6,356 nucleotides of DNA, taken from NCBI GenBank assembly GCA_003096255.1, contig PIXS01000369.1:1-6356 (forward strand), in the 5' to 3' direction. The notes under the pieces are model-generated. The model made no database searches. It was not told the origin of the DNA and saw only the letters and a list, made by a program, of their open reading frames with translations. The stretch comes from Candidatus Bathyarchaeum sp. GTDB lineage: Archaea > Thermoproteota > Bathyarchaeia > Bathyarchaeales > Bathyarchaeaceae. Positions 5,563-6,356 of the stretch are shown piece after piece (positions within the stretch are counted from its first letter, which is position 1; each line of letters begins with the position of its first letter). The translations under genes and the position numbers were made by a program.

Positions 5563-6356
5563 GTGTTCAACTTAAAATGCCGTTTAGCTCCGCATATTCC
5601 AAAACTAGGCGGGCTATCCCACAAAGTGGCAAACAAATTATGTAGATACCCTTTCTTTTATAGCATAAAATTTTGGCAAGAACACAAAAGCGAGTACTCT
5701 TTTACTGCAGACGGAAAAGCTGTATTAAAAGAATTTAACATCCCATGTAGCCTCGAAGCCGTTAACCCCTACTTAGCCACATATCATCTGGCGCGAAATA
5801 AGTACCAGTTTCACGCCAAAAACGGCATAGTCTACATGAAAATAAGCAACCTAACATTTCAAATCGATTTTCCATACTGTATACCGGAACTGCTGGAAAC
5901 TTACAGAGATAACAGCTACGGACAATACAACCTAAAAAATAAAACAGTAGTGGACGTAGGAGCGTTCATAGCAGATTCCTCAATTTATTTCGCAACAAAG
6001 GGCGCAAAAAAAGTACTTGCCTACGAACCAAGTCAAATGTACAAAATCGCTGAAAACAACGTCAAACTAAACAACCTGGAACACATTGTAACCCTACGAA
6101 ATCAAGCAGTTGCAGAAAAAGCAGGAAGCATCAAACTAGACTACATGCCATACAATCCAGGAGGCTCATCCACAACCTTTAGTCATAAGAAAGCCACACA
6201 ATATGATGTGGAGGCAGTACCCTTATTGACCGTAAGAGATGAGGTAGACCACATAGATTTGTTGAAGCTTGACTGTGAAGGAGCAGAATACCAAATCATT
6301 CCTGAAGCTCAAAGAAGTGGAACATTGAAGCATGTTGATCAGATTATTATGGAAAT
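5563..6356 (+). CDS. FkbM-type SAM-dependent methyltransferase, 3' partial
   Basis: This is a methyltransferase that probably places a methyl group on an oxygen, in this family often of a sugar or polyketide. The frame gives 264 residues plus two bases and is open at the right edge. The first 125 or so residues are a Lys/Asn-rich leader without a motif I recognise. The Rossmann domain then starts with the SAM loop VVDVGAFIADSS (129-140; VDVGAN-like with Phe at the usual Asn), followed by YEP (154-156), whose Glu should bind the SAM ribose, and the FkbM signature DLLKLDCEGAEY (232-243). The C-terminal strand is just reached (IIMEI). Start is GTG 5563, with AGGGGA upstream. The gene is more AT-rich than the others. 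FkbM enzymes are common in surface-glycan clusters, but no glycosyltransferase is visible here, so the acceptor is unknown. Confidence 0.85.
   Translation, partial: MFNLKCRLAPHIPKLGGLSHKVANKLCRYPFFYSIKFWQEHKSEYSFTADGKAVLKEFNIPCSLEAVNPYLATYHLARNKYQFHAKNGIVYMKISNLTFQIDFPYCIPELLETYRDNSYGQYNLKNKTVVDVGAFIADSSIYFATKGAKKVLAYEPSQMYKIAENNVKLNNLEHIVTLRNQAVAEKAGSIKLDYMPYNPGGSSTTFSHKKATQYDVEAVPLLTVRDEVDHIDLLKLDCEGAEYQIIPEAQRSGTLKHVDQIIME

Overview
The window looks like archaeal chromosome, probably from an uncultivated TACK-type lineage such as Bathyarchaeia; that placement is a guess from gene content. The archaeal assignment rests on a geranylgeranylglyceryl-phosphate prenyltransferase of the UbiA family next to a tetraether-synthase-type radical SAM protein, on TATA/BRE-like boxes about 25 bases ahead of plausible start regions, and on T-tract terminators. 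No tRNA, rRNA, CRISPR array, intact insertion sequence or attachment site was found.

Layout: (1) 2-1222 (+), the C-terminal three quarters of a flavin-dependent pyridine nucleotide-disulfide oxidoreductase, closest in feel to mycothione reductase/dihydrolipoamide dehydrogenase. It is cut by the left window edge. (2) 4533-1230 (-), a compact three-gene operon: an extended-SDR nucleotide-sugar 4-epimerase, the UbiA prenyltransferase that makes digeranylgeranylglyceryl phosphate, and a radical SAM enzyme of the tetraether lipid synthase (Tes) family. The last two overlap by 4 bases. (3) 5174-4644 (-), a separately transcribed, membrane-anchored DUF1616-type protein of unknown function. (4) 5175-5562, a divergent intergenic region with two promoters and a small Cys-rich open frame that may be a decayed zinc-finger fragment. 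(5) 5563-6356 (+), an FkbM-type SAM methyltransferase cut by the right edge, in visibly more AT-rich DNA.

How the genes could work together: the prenyltransferase adds the second C20 chain to glycerol phosphate, and Tes would later join the saturated chains of two archaeol-type lipids into membrane-spanning tetraethers. The operon therefore brackets early and late steps of core-lipid synthesis. The leading epimerase could supply a hexose donor for glycolipid head groups or for surface glycans. DUF1616 and FkbM proteins are often met near surface-polysaccharide genes, so the right side may be the edge of an envelope glycan region. The head-group and glycan links are inference from context only.
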